Assembly (NCBI GenBank): GCA_964370855.1
Contig: CAYJMF010000141.1
Location: 1-10,617, forward strand
Reading direction: 5' to 3'
DNA length: 10,617 nucleotides
From: JAKLKS01 sp964370855
Lineage (GTDB): Bacteria; Planctomycetota; JAJSAM01; JAKLKS01
Every line of letters starts with the position of its first letter. The first letter of the stretch is position 1. Below are positions 1 through 6,245 of this stretch, one piece after another. The notes under the pieces are model-generated. The model saw only the letters and a program-made list of their open reading frames with translations. It searched no databases and had not been told where the DNA came from. The translations under genes and the position numbers were made by a program.

Positions 1-73
1 CCCCGATGTTGCACTCCCGGCCGAACCGGTCATGCCGAGCCCGCACGAATCGCCGGGGAGGCGCAGCGGAACC

Positions 74-955
74 CTACTCCAGCGCCCGCCCCGTCGCCCG
101 CGCGCGCACCGCCGACAGCCCCTTCTCCCGGGCCACCCGGAGGGCGTGGCGCCCGAGGGCGGCGTAGGCGGCGTCGAGTGCGGGATCCAGGGCCCGGAGG
201 GCCGCCCTGTGCATGCGCACCGTGGCGGCGTCCCCCCGGGCGACGGGGCCCGTCAGGGCGGCGGGGAGGCCGACCCGCTCCAGGTTGTCCACGGTCCCGC
301 GGACGAGGGGCAGGAGGGCGCGGAGGGATTCCCCCGCGGGGATCCCGGCCGCGGCGGCGAGCCGCGCGGCGAGGTCCTCCACGGCGACGAGGTAGTTGGA
401 CGCGGCCACGGCGGCGGCGTGGTAGAGCGCCTTCCCCCCCGCGGGGATGGACCGCATCCGTCCCCCGAGGCGGCGGACGAGGGTCCGGCACTCCGCCGCG
501 GCGTCCCCCTCGTGGAACCACCAGACCCCTTCGAGCCGGGCGCCCCCTCCCCGCGCTCCCGGGGGGACGGCGAAGGTCTGGAGGGGATGGAGGGACGCGG
601 TGCGCGCCCCCGCGGCCCGGAGTGGAGCGAGGGCGGCGGAGGGGAGGGCGCCGGAGGCGTGGAGGACGAGGGCCCCCGGGGCGACGGCGCCGGCGGCGGC
701 GAGGGCCGCGGCGAGGGGGGCGATCTCCCCGTCGCGGACGGTGAGAAGGACGAGGTCCGCCCCCCGCGCGGCGCGGGCGGGGTCCGTGGAGGCGCGGGCG
801 CCGCCGCCGACGACGCGGGCCGCGGCCCGGGCGCGGCGCAGGTCGCGGCGGCAGACGACGGCCACGGGCCAGCCGCCGCGGCGGAGCGCCCGGCCGAGGG
901 TGGTCCCCAGGTTCCCGGTCCCGAGGATCGCGATGCGGGGACGCCGCCGCTTCAC
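74..955 (-). CDS. Rossmann-fold DUF2520 protein (putative NAD(P)-dependent oxidoreductase)
   Basis: A 293-residue protein with an N-terminal nucleotide-binding fold (beta strand RIAILGTGNLG, Gly12/Gly14/Gly17) like that of F420/NADP oxidoreductase and pyrroline-carboxylate reductase. A second, all-helical half carries the family-typical stretches SLHPLQTF (121-128), YHAAAVAASNYLVA (178-191) and LTGPVARGD (234-242). This layout is that of the 'Rossmann-like and DUF2520 domain' family, which is annotated as a probable reductase or dehydrogenase without an established substrate. The start is GTG at 953-955, whose GTGA overlaps the TGA of thiD upstream; a GGAGG lies five bases before it, so translation is probably coupled. 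The conserved core begins seven residues in, so a longer N-terminus is unnecessary. It is the last complete gene of the minus-strand operon. The family is clear; the substrate cannot be inferred. Confidence 0.87.
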   Translation of the reverse strand: MKRRRPRIAILGTGNLGTTLGRALRRGGWPVAVVCRRDLRRARAAARVVGGGARASTDPARAARGADLVLLTVRDGEIAPLAAALAAAGAVAPGALVLHASGALPSAALAPLRAAGARTASLHPLQTFAVPPGARGGGARLEGVWWFHEGDAAAECRTLVRRLGGRMRSIPAGGKALYHAAAVAASNYLVAVEDLAARLAAAAGIPAGESLRALLPLVRGTVDNLERVGLPAALTGPVARGDAATVRMHRAALRALDPALDAAYAALGRHALRVAREKGLSAVRARATGRALE

Positions 956-1776
956 CGGCCCCTCCGGGGGCGGCGGGCGGGGACGAGGTGGTTCACGGGG
1001 CCGTGGCCCGCCCCGAGGCCCGGGGCCCGGGCGATGGCCCGCCGCACGAAGTCCACGGCGTCGGCGGCGGCGCGGCGCACTGGGAGGCCCCGTGCGAGGC
1101 CCGCGGCCAGGGCCGCGGAGAGGGTGCACCCGGTCCCGTGGGTGGAGGTCGTGGCGAGGCGCGGCCCCTCGAAGCGGGTCACCCGCCGCGGCTCGACGAG
1201 GAGGTCCACCACCCGGCGCCCCTCCCCGTGGCCCCCCTTCACGAGGACCGCGCGCGCCCCCATGGAGAGGATCCGCCGCCCCGCCTCCACGGCGGCGGCC
1301 TCGTCCACGATCCGCACTCCCGTCAGGACCTCGGCCTCGGGCCCGTTGGGCGTGGCCACGGCGGCGAGGGGGAGGAGGAGGCGCCGCACGGCCTCCACGG
1401 CGTCCTCGTCGAGGAGGCGGTCGCCGGAGGTCGCCACCATCACCGGGTCCACGACGAGGAAGGGGATCCGCTTCGCGGAGAGCACCCGGGCGACGGCCTC
1501 CACGAGGTCCGCCGTGGCCAGCATCCCCGTCTTCGCCGCGGAGGGGGGGATGTCCTCGAGCACCGCCTCGAGCTGGGCGACGACGAAGGGCACGGGCACG
1601 GCGTGGACGCCGGCGACGCCGAGGGTGTTCTGGACCGTGAGGGCGACGAGCACCGCCTCCCCGTAGACGCCGAAGGCGTGGAAGGTCTTGAGGTCCGCCT
1701 GGATCCCGGCCCCGCCGCTCGGATCGGAGCCGGCCACGGTGAGGGCCACGGGAAGGGAGCGGCGGCGGGGGGCCAT
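952..1776 (-). CDS. thiD: hydroxymethylpyrimidine/phosphomethylpyrimidine kinase ThiD
   Basis: A 274-residue cytosolic kinase of the ribokinase superfamily. The family phosphorylates HMP to HMP-P and then HMP-PP, the pyrimidine precursor of thiamine. Visible motifs are AGSDPSGGAGIQADLKTF (15-32), Gln50 in the LTVQNT segment, which corresponds to a substrate-contacting residue, VVDPVM (108-113), KGGH (180-183), DLLV, and the anion-hole and catalytic segment HGTGCTLSAALAAG (213-226) with Cys217. Length is normal for stand-alone ThiD, with no ThiE or TenA fusion. The ATG at 1774-1776 is chosen because AGGAG lies upstream at good spacing and the conserved core starts ten residues later. It follows the methyltransferase stop with a single base between and overlaps the next gene by four bases. 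No other thiamine gene is in the window. A pyridoxal kinase-like relative is possible but less likely given the full ThiD motif set. Confidence 0.95.
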   Translation of the reverse strand: MAPRRRSLPVALTVAGSDPSGGAGIQADLKTFHAFGVYGEAVLVALTVQNTLGVAGVHAVPVPFVVAQLEAVLEDIPPSAAKTGMLATADLVEAVARVLSAKRIPFLVVDPVMVATSGDRLLDEDAVEAVRRLLLPLAAVATPNGPEAEVLTGVRIVDEAAAVEAGRRILSMGARAVLVKGGHGEGRRVVDLLVEPRRVTRFEGPRLATTSTHGTGCTLSAALAAGLARGLPVRRAAADAVDFVRRAIARAPGLGAGHGPVNHLVPARRPRRGR

Positions 1777-1777
1777 G

Positions 1778-3283
1778 TCAGGAGCTCCTGCCGCGGGGCG
1801 CGCGGGGCGGACGGGGAGCCGGAGGAGCGGCGGGGCGGGGCGGCGCGCGCCGCGCCGGTGCCGGCGCGAAGTCCACCGTCGCCACGGCCTCGAGGTGGTG
1901 TGTGTGGGGGAACATGTCCACGGGCAGCACCCGCACGACCTTCCCCCCCCGCGACTCGGCCAGGGAGAGGTCGCGGGCCAGGGTGAGGGGGTCGCAGGAG
2001 ACGAGGACGAGGCGGCGCGGACGGCAGCCGCGGAGGATCCCCTCGAGGACCCCGGCACCGAGGCCGTCCCGGGGGGGATCGGCGACGACGACGTCGAAGC
2101 GCCCGAGCGCCGGGTCCGCGACCACCTTCTCCACGGGGCCGGAGCGCCAGAGGCAGTTGCGGATGCCGTTGCCGCGGGCGTTGCGCTCCCCCTCGCGGGC
2201 GGCGGCGGGGTGCGCCTCCACGGCGGTGACGGAGCCGACGCGGCCGGCGAGGGTCAGGGCGAAGAGCCCGACGCCGGCGTACAGGTCGAGGACCCTCGAG
2301 GAGGGGTCCGCGGGGACGGCCCGGCGCACCTCCTCGACGAGGGTCTCCGCGGCCCGCGCGTTGGTCTGGAAGAAGGCCGTGGGACCGACCTCGAAGAGGA
2401 TCCCGCCGATGCGCTCCCGCCAGGTGCGGCGCCCCGACACGTGCTCCGTGAGGCGGCCGAGGACGATGGAGGTCTCCCGGTCGTTGAGGTTGACGGAGAT
2501 CCCGCTGAGGGGAGGCTCCACGCCCTCGAGGTCGGCCAGCGCGCCGGAGAGCCCCGGCGCCTCCATGCGGCCCGTGACCACGACCATGTGGGCGTCCCCC
2601 GTGGCCCGCCCCCCGCGAAGCAGCAGGTGGCGGACGGCCCCCCTCCCCGTCCGCTCGTCCCAGGGCGGCACGCGGCGGGCCGCGAGGATGGCCTTGGCCG
2701 CCATGGCCCGGGCCAGGGCGTCGTCGGGTTGCACGGGGCACTCGGCGATGTCCACGACGTCGTGGGTGCGCAGGCGGTAGAAGCCGACGAGGGGGCGACC
2801 CGGGCGGCCCTGCACGGCGAGCTGGACCTTCTCCCGGAACCCCCAGGGCTCGGCCATGGCGGCGACGGGGGCGACGGCGGCGGCGGCGGCGGGGGAGACG
2901 CGATGGCGGAGGAGGGAGCGGAGGAGGTCCTCCTTGGCCTTCGCCTGGGCCTCGTAGCGGATGTGCTGCCAGGTGCAGCCGCCGCAGTCGCCGAAGTGGC
3001 GGCAGCGGGGCTCCACCCGGTCCTTCGACGGGCGGACGATGCGGACCGGCTCGCCGCGCCCGAACTTCCTCCCGGCGCGGGTGATCCGCACCTCGACCAG
3101 CTCCCCGGGGAGCACCCGGGGCACGAAGACGACGTAGCCCCCGATGCGGCAGACGCCGTCCTCGCCGAAGGCGAGGTCCTCGCAGAGGAGCCGCAGCACC
3201 TGCCCGATGCGCAGGGGGGCCGCGGCGCCGGAGACGGGGGCGGAACGGCGCGGGTCGCGCCTCGGGGGCCTTCCCTCCCTCAC
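1778..3283 (-). CDS. rlmD: TrmA/RumA-family 23S rRNA (uracil-C5)-methyltransferase, RlmD-like, with TRAM domain and Fe-S motif
   Basis: A 501-residue SAM-dependent RNA m5U methyltransferase. In order it has an N-terminal TRAM RNA-binding domain (about 24-83), a cluster motif C94-x5-C100-GG-C103 completed by Cys182 as in RumA/RlmD, the central domain, FFQTN (304-308), SAM motif VLDLYAGVGLFAL (331-343), ADPPR (401-405), the catalytic cysteine in LVSCDPLTLARD (Cys430) and a probable general base in HHLEAVA (Glu464). RlmD makes m5U at a 23S rRNA position; RlmC, RlmCD or TrmA activity cannot be excluded from sequence alone, so the symbol is a family-level choice. The GTG start shares GTGA with the stop of the sulfatase-like gene, and a GGGAGG lies upstream. 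A second in-frame GTG (Val17) is possible. The C-terminus (about 472-501) is an unusual Pro/Ala/Arg tail beyond the catalytic fold, probably disordered and perhaps RNA-binding. Confidence 0.92.
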   Translation of the reverse strand: MREGRPPRRDPRRSAPVSGAAAPLRIGQVLRLLCEDLAFGEDGVCRIGGYVVFVPRVLPGELVEVRITRAGRKFGRGEPVRIVRPSKDRVEPRCRHFGDCGGCTWQHIRYEAQAKAKEDLLRSLLRHRVSPAAAAAVAPVAAMAEPWGFREKVQLAVQGRPGRPLVGFYRLRTHDVVDIAECPVQPDDALARAMAAKAILAARRVPPWDERTGRGAVRHLLLRGGRATGDAHMVVVTGRMEAPGLSGALADLEGVEPPLSGISVNLNDRETSIVLGRLTEHVSGRRTWRERIGGILFEVGPTAFFQTNARAAETLVEEVRRAVPADPSSRVLDLYAGVGLFALTLAGRVGSVTAVEAHPAAAREGERNARGNGIRNCLWRSGPVEKVVADPALGRFDVVVADPPRDGLGAGVLEGILRGCRPRRLVLVSCDPLTLARDLSLAESRGGKVVRVLPVDMFPHTHHLEAVATVDFAPAPARRAPPRPAAPPAPRPPRAPRGRSS

Positions 3284-4713
3284 CGTGGCTTCCCTCCCCT
3301 CGTCTCGTCGATGGCCCTCCCGAGGCGGTCCGCCGCGGCGCGGGCGGCGGGGTCGCCGGCCTCGAGGAGGTTCCGGAGCTCCCCGGGGTCCTTCCCGATC
3401 TCGAAGAGCTCCTCCCGGGCCAGGGATTCGGCGGACCCGCCCTCGCCGCCCCTCGTGTAGCGGATGTACTTGAGGGGGCGGGGGACGTCCACCGGGTCCC
3501 GGGCGGAGGCGATGGCAACGGAGAGGAGGTGGAACTTCTCCTCCGGCGCCTGGGGGAAGTGGCTCCGCATCTCCTCGATGTGGGCGAGGGGCCGGGCGAA
3601 CTCCGCGAGCAGCGGGCGGCCGCCGGCGGCGCCCCCCGCCCGCGGGAGCGGCACGGCATCGAGGCCGTTCCCCGCGGGGACGGGGACACCCGCCGCGTCG
3701 AGGATGGTGGGGTAGAGGTCCATGAGGCTCACGGCGCGCTCCACGGAGACTCCCGCGGGAAACCGGCCGGGCCAGCTCACGACGAGGGGCACGTGGAGGA
3801 GGGGCTCGTAGAGGGACAGGCGGTGGTCCACGAGGCCGTGCTCGCCGAGCTGCTCCCCGTGGTCCGAGGTCACCGCCACGAGGGCGTCGCGCAGCAGGCC
3901 GCGGCCCTCGAGGAGGTCGAGGATCTCGCCGGTCTTGCGGTCCTGGAAGAGGGCCGCCGCGTCGTAGCGGGCGCGGAGCCCCCGGAAGGTGGACGCGTCG
4001 ATGACCTTCGTCCCCATGAGGTGCTCGAGGAAGTCCGACTGGATCACGGAGGCGGCCTTCGCGATGTCCTCGCGGGAGACGGCGTCGTCCTTCACGGCCA
4101 CCACGTCGAGGGGGGGCGGCCGGAGCGGCTGGTGGCAGTCCATGAGGTTCATGAAGATGAACCAGGGGGCGCCCTTCGAGGGGTCCTCCTTCATCCCCTC
4201 CAGCCAGGAGGCGACGCAGGCCCGCACCGCCTCGGCGTCGTTGTTCTCCGCCGCGTTCGCCTTGTAGACCTGGCGGTAGTCGGAGAACCCGGCGTTGAGG
4301 CCCGTGGTCTCCGATATGTACCCGTTGGCCGTGAAGCAGGCGGTGCGGTACCCCGCGGCGCCGAGGGTCTGCGCGAGGGTGGGGATGCCGTGGCGCATGC
4401 GGTCGCCGCGGCCGACCTCGAGGCCGTGGCGGAACATGGCGAGGCCCGTGAAGAGGGAGGCGTGGGCGGGGGCGGTCCAGGGGGAGGGCGTGAAGGCGTT
4501 GAGGTACTTCACGCCGCCGGCGGCGAACTTCTCGAGGCGCGGCGTCGTGGGGCGGCCGTAGCCGTAGGCCGAGAGGGCGTCCACCCGGGTGGTGTCCCAG
4601 ACGACGACCACGATGTTGGGGCGGGGGACGGCGGGCTTCGTGCAGCCCCCCGCGCCGAGGCCCGCGAGGGCGGCGGCGGCGAGTCCCGCGACGGCGGGAA
4701 GCCTCCCCCTCAC
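3280..4713 (-). CDS. lipoprotein hydrolase of the sulfatase/alkaline phosphatase superfamily with Thr at the nucleophile position
   Basis: A 477-residue exported protein. The first 23 residues form a lipoprotein signal peptide ending at GAGG-Cys24, matching the broad lipobox pattern. The mature part starts a sulfatase fold: RPNIVVVVWDTTRVD (metal Asp40), SPWTAPAHASLFTG (77-90), DCHQPLRPP (192-200, replacing the usual DxHxPY), and the second metal site SDHGEQLGEHG (283-293), then a sulfatase-type C-terminal region ending in FEIGKDPGELRNLL. The nucleophile motif is T80-A-P-A-H84 instead of C/S-x-P-x-R, so there is no cysteine for formylglycine maturation. The protein may be a phosphodiesterase, phosphonate hydrolase or phosphoethanolamine transferase-like enzyme rather than a true sulfatase. 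It starts at a GTG with no clear Shine-Dalgarno, 22 bases after a small membrane-peptide ORF, suggesting translational coupling. The substrate is unknown; the location is probably membrane-tethered periplasm. Confidence 0.9.
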   Translation of the reverse strand: MRGRLPAVAGLAAAALAGLGAGGCTKPAVPRPNIVVVVWDTTRVDALSAYGYGRPTTPRLEKFAAGGVKYLNAFTPSPWTAPAHASLFTGLAMFRHGLEVGRGDRMRHGIPTLAQTLGAAGYRTACFTANGYISETTGLNAGFSDYRQVYKANAAENNDAEAVRACVASWLEGMKEDPSKGAPWFIFMNLMDCHQPLRPPPLDVVAVKDDAVSREDIAKAASVIQSDFLEHLMGTKVIDASTFRGLRARYDAAALFQDRKTGEILDLLEGRGLLRDALVAVTSDHGEQLGEHGLVDHRLSLYEPLLHVPLVVSWPGRFPAGVSVERAVSLMDLYPTILDAAGVPVPAGNGLDAVPLPRAGGAAGGRPLLAEFARPLAHIEEMRSHFPQAPEEKFHLLSVAIASARDPVDVPRPLKYIRYTRGGEGGSAESLAREELFEIGKDPGELRNLLEAGDPAARAAADRLGRAIDETRGGKPR

Positions 4714-4735
4714 GGGCGGGAGGCCCCGGCGGGGG

Positions 4736-4819
4736 CTACCGATCCTCCCGGCAGATGGCCAGCGTTCCCGCGGCGGCGGCCACGGCGCAGAGGAAGAGAA
4801 CGGTCACGACGACCAGCAT
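4736..4819 (-). CDS. 27-residue single-helix membrane peptide (small ORF)
   Basis: A short ORF heading the minus-strand operon. ATG at 4817-4819 is preceded by GGGAGG with five-base spacing, a better ribosome site than that of the next gene. The product is one hydrophobic helix (residues 2-22, rich in Val, Leu and Ala) followed by a charged tail CREDR, then TAG. Codons end mostly in G or C as in the neighbouring genes. In size and shape it resembles small accessory peptides such as KdpF, CydX or CcoS, but no kdp, cyd or cco gene is nearby and I see no specific family match. It may be a regulatory or stabilising subunit, or a leader ORF whose translation opens the start of the sulfatase-like gene 22 bases downstream. 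The helix could arise by chance in Ala/Val-rich sequence, so confidence is moderate. Confidence 0.5.
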   Translation of the reverse strand: MLVVVTVLFLCAVAAAAGTLAICREDR

Positions 4820-4909
4820 GGCGGCCTCCCGGTACGGTCCGGCGTCCCATCGGGGGTCCTCTCCTGGTCGATCCCGCGGGCGCGACCTGCGCCCCGGGGC
4901 GGGACCCCC

Positions 4910-4915
4910 ATGATA
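4910..4915 (-). promoter_or_regulatory. candidate -10 element for the minus-strand operon
   Basis: The minus strand reads TATCAT here, five of six matches to TATAAT, in otherwise GC-dominated sequence. It would start transcription near 4903, leaving a leader of roughly 80 bases before the small ORF. No convincing -35 hexamer sits at 16-18 bases, so this is a weak prediction from one hexamer. Confidence 0.3.
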
Positions 4916-4955
4916 CCGGTAGCAGGGCGCGTGCCGGACGAGGTCGCGGGGGGAG

Positions 4956-4973
4956 GGGGCGCGGCCGCGCCCC
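4956..4973. repeat. perfect 18-bp GC palindrome
   Basis: GGGGCGCGG followed directly by its exact complement CCGCGCCCC. It lies upstream of both operons. It could be a dimeric regulator site or form a cruciform, but palindromes made only of G and C are not rare in a genome this GC-rich. Confidence 0.3.
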
Positions 4974-4983
4974 GCGGGTGCGT

Positions 4984-5017
4984 TCCTTTCACGCCGCCCC
5001 GGAACTCCTTTCACGCC
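4984..5017. repeat. 12-bp direct repeat, 22-bp period, candidate regulator site
   Basis: TCCTTTCACGCC occurs at 4984-4995 and again at 5006-5017 (minus strand GGCGTGAAAGGA). The 22-bp start-to-start distance is close to two helical turns, so both copies face the same side of DNA, as expected for a tandem operator. The repeats sit about 80-115 bases from the candidate starts of both divergent operons. The TTTCA core stands out against its GC surroundings, which argues against a simple composition effect. Confidence 0.45.
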
Positions 5018-5033
5018 CCCCCCGCCCCCCTCC

Positions 5034-5058
5034 GAACCGGGCGGGGCCGCTCCGGTTC
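5034..5058. repeat. inverted repeat GAACCGG-N11-CCGGTTC
   Basis: Seven-base perfect arms at 5034-5040 and 5052-5058 with an 11-base spacer, just upstream of the candidate SPFH promoter. It may be an operator (18-bp centre spacing) or the hairpin of an upstream transcript. There is no T-tract after it. Confidence 0.3.
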
Positions 5059-5062
5059 TACC

Positions 5063-5092
5063 GGGACAGGGCGGGGGCGGTTCTCCTAGGAT
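5063..5092 (+). promoter_or_regulatory. candidate sigma70-like promoter of the SPFH operon
   Basis: GGGACA (5063-5068, four of six to TTGACA) and TAGGAT (5087-5092, four of six to TATAAT, including the TA and final T) are separated by 18 bases. Transcription would begin near 5099, giving a leader of about 30 bases that contains the AAGGAGG ribosome site at 5117-5123. The fit is modest and rests on consensus borrowed from other bacteria. Confidence 0.35.
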
Positions 5093-5128
5093 GGGAGCCA
5101 TCCCGTCCAACGCCCGAAGGAGGCGCCC

Positions 5129-6238
5129 ATGGGTCTCTTCCTCGAAGTCCTCGAGTACCCCGGCGAGATCGCCGACGAGATCGCGCACCGGATCCCCGAG
5201 CAGGGCAGCGCCGAGATCAAGTTCGGCGCCCAGTGCATCGTGCGCGACTACCAGTGCGCGGTGTTCTTCTCCGCGGGGAAGGGGGGGGACGTCCTCACGG
5301 GCGGCCGCCACACCCTCTCCACGAAGAACATCCCCATCCTGACGAACCTCCTCGCCCTGCCCTGGGGGTTCAAGAGCCCCTTCCGGTGCGAGGTCTACTT
5401 CATCACCCTCAAGACCTTCACGGACATGCGGTGGGGGACGACGGACCCCGTCGCCTTCCGGGACAAGGAGTTCGGCCTCGTGCGCCTGCGCGCCCACGGG
5501 ACCTACACCTTCCGGGTGGCGGAGCCGGCGCTCTTCGTCAACCGCCTCGTGGCCGGGGACAACTCCTTCACCACGGGCGAGATCCAGGACCAGCTCCGGT
5601 CCATCGTCGTCTCCCGCCTCAACGACTTCCTCGGCGAGACCCTCACCTCGATCCTCGACCTCCCCGGCCAGTACAAGGAGATGAGCGAGGCCCTGCTGCT
5701 CCACGTGGGCGAGGAGTTCCGCAAGTTCGGCCTCGAGCTCCAGCAGTTCTACGTGCAGTCCGTGACGCCGCCGGAGGAGGTGCAGAAGGCCATCGACGCG
5801 CGCTCCTCCATGGGGGCCGTCGGCAACCTCGACGCCTTCCTCAAGTACAAGGCCGCCCACGCGCTGGAGGCCGCCGCCGGGGCCGGCGGCGCCGCGGCGC
5901 AGGGGATGGGCATGGTGGCGGGCATGGGCCTCGGCGCCATGGTCCCGGGGATGATCATGGGCGGCGGCGCGGGGCAGTCGGCCCCTCCCCGGGGGCAGGT
6001 CTTCTGCGCCGGATGCCACAACGCCATGGCCTCCGACGCGCGGTTCTGCCCGGGCTGCGGCAAGCCCGCGGTGGTCGTCGTCCGCTGCCTCAAGTGCTCC
6101 CAGGACCTCCCCCCCGGCGCCCGCTTCTGCATGGCCTGCGGGACCTCCGTCCAGGAGAAGGCCTCCTGCCCGAAGTGCAAGGCGGAGGTGGTCGCCGGGG
6201 CCCGCTTCTGCCTGAAGTGCGGCGAGAAGGTGGACTAG
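5129..6238 (+). CDS. SPFH-domain protein with three C-terminal zinc ribbons (YdjI / 'virion core protein'-like)
   Basis: A 369-residue protein. Residues about 25-225 form an SPFH (stomatin/prohibitin/flotillin/HflKC) domain with the hallmarks of the YdjI-like subgroup: an MGLF start, a CIVRDYQCAVFF strand, PGR-like GGRHTLST, NIPILTNLLALPWG and SPFRCEVYFI. A Gly/Ala/Met-rich hydrophobic stretch (about 248-283, GxxxG-like) follows. The tail has three zinc ribbons, each of two CxxC knuckles: Cys293/296 with 307/310, Cys320/323 with 334/337, and Cys347/350 with 361/364; the second knuckle of each repeats ARFC. SPFH proteins oligomerise on membranes and scaffold partners; in Bacillus subtilis a protein of this type links PspA to the membrane. 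ATG has a strong AAGGAGG five bases upstream. It heads a three-gene operon of zinc-ribbon proteins, and the next gene begins seven bases after its stop. Confidence 0.9.
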   Translation: MGLFLEVLEYPGEIADEIAHRIPEQGSAEIKFGAQCIVRDYQCAVFFSAGKGGDVLTGGRHTLSTKNIPILTNLLALPWGFKSPFRCEVYFITLKTFTDMRWGTTDPVAFRDKEFGLVRLRAHGTYTFRVAEPALFVNRLVAGDNSFTTGEIQDQLRSIVVSRLNDFLGETLTSILDLPGQYKEMSEALLLHVGEEFRKFGLELQQFYVQSVTPPEEVQKAIDARSSMGAVGNLDAFLKYKAAHALEAAAGAGGAAAQGMGMVAGMGLGAMVPGMIMGGGAGQSAPPRGQVFCAGCHNAMASDARFCPGCGKPAVVVVRCLKCSQDLPPGARFCMACGTSVQEKASCPKCKAEVVAGARFCLKCGEKVD

Positions 6239-6245
6239 GCCGGCC

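Larger units (their letters stand above)
4820..5128. other. divergent intergenic region between the two operons
   Basis: A 309-base gene-free stretch from which the minus-strand operon (4819 and below) and the plus-strand SPFH operon (5129 and above) diverge. It holds candidate promoters in both directions, a pair of 12-bp direct repeats, an 18-bp GC palindrome and a 7-bp-arm inverted repeat, each listed separately. Short ORFs crossing it are GC-driven and have no supporting features. Confidence 0.7.

Noticed and set aside
1..51. Possible start of another minus-strand gene at the window edge (GTG near 46 or ATG near 34)
   Set aside because: There is no ribosome site and only about 11-16 codons are visible. 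The GTG frame reads ...FGRECNIG, faintly like a hexapeptide acyltransferase, but this is too short to support a call.
32..1666. A 544-codon plus-strand open frame
   Set aside because: It is antisense to thiD and the DUF2520 gene, with composition typical of a shadow frame.
1440..3689. A 749-codon minus-strand open frame overlapping three genes
   Set aside because: It is in the wrong frame relative to thiD, the methyltransferase and the sulfatase-like gene, all of which have clear motifs.
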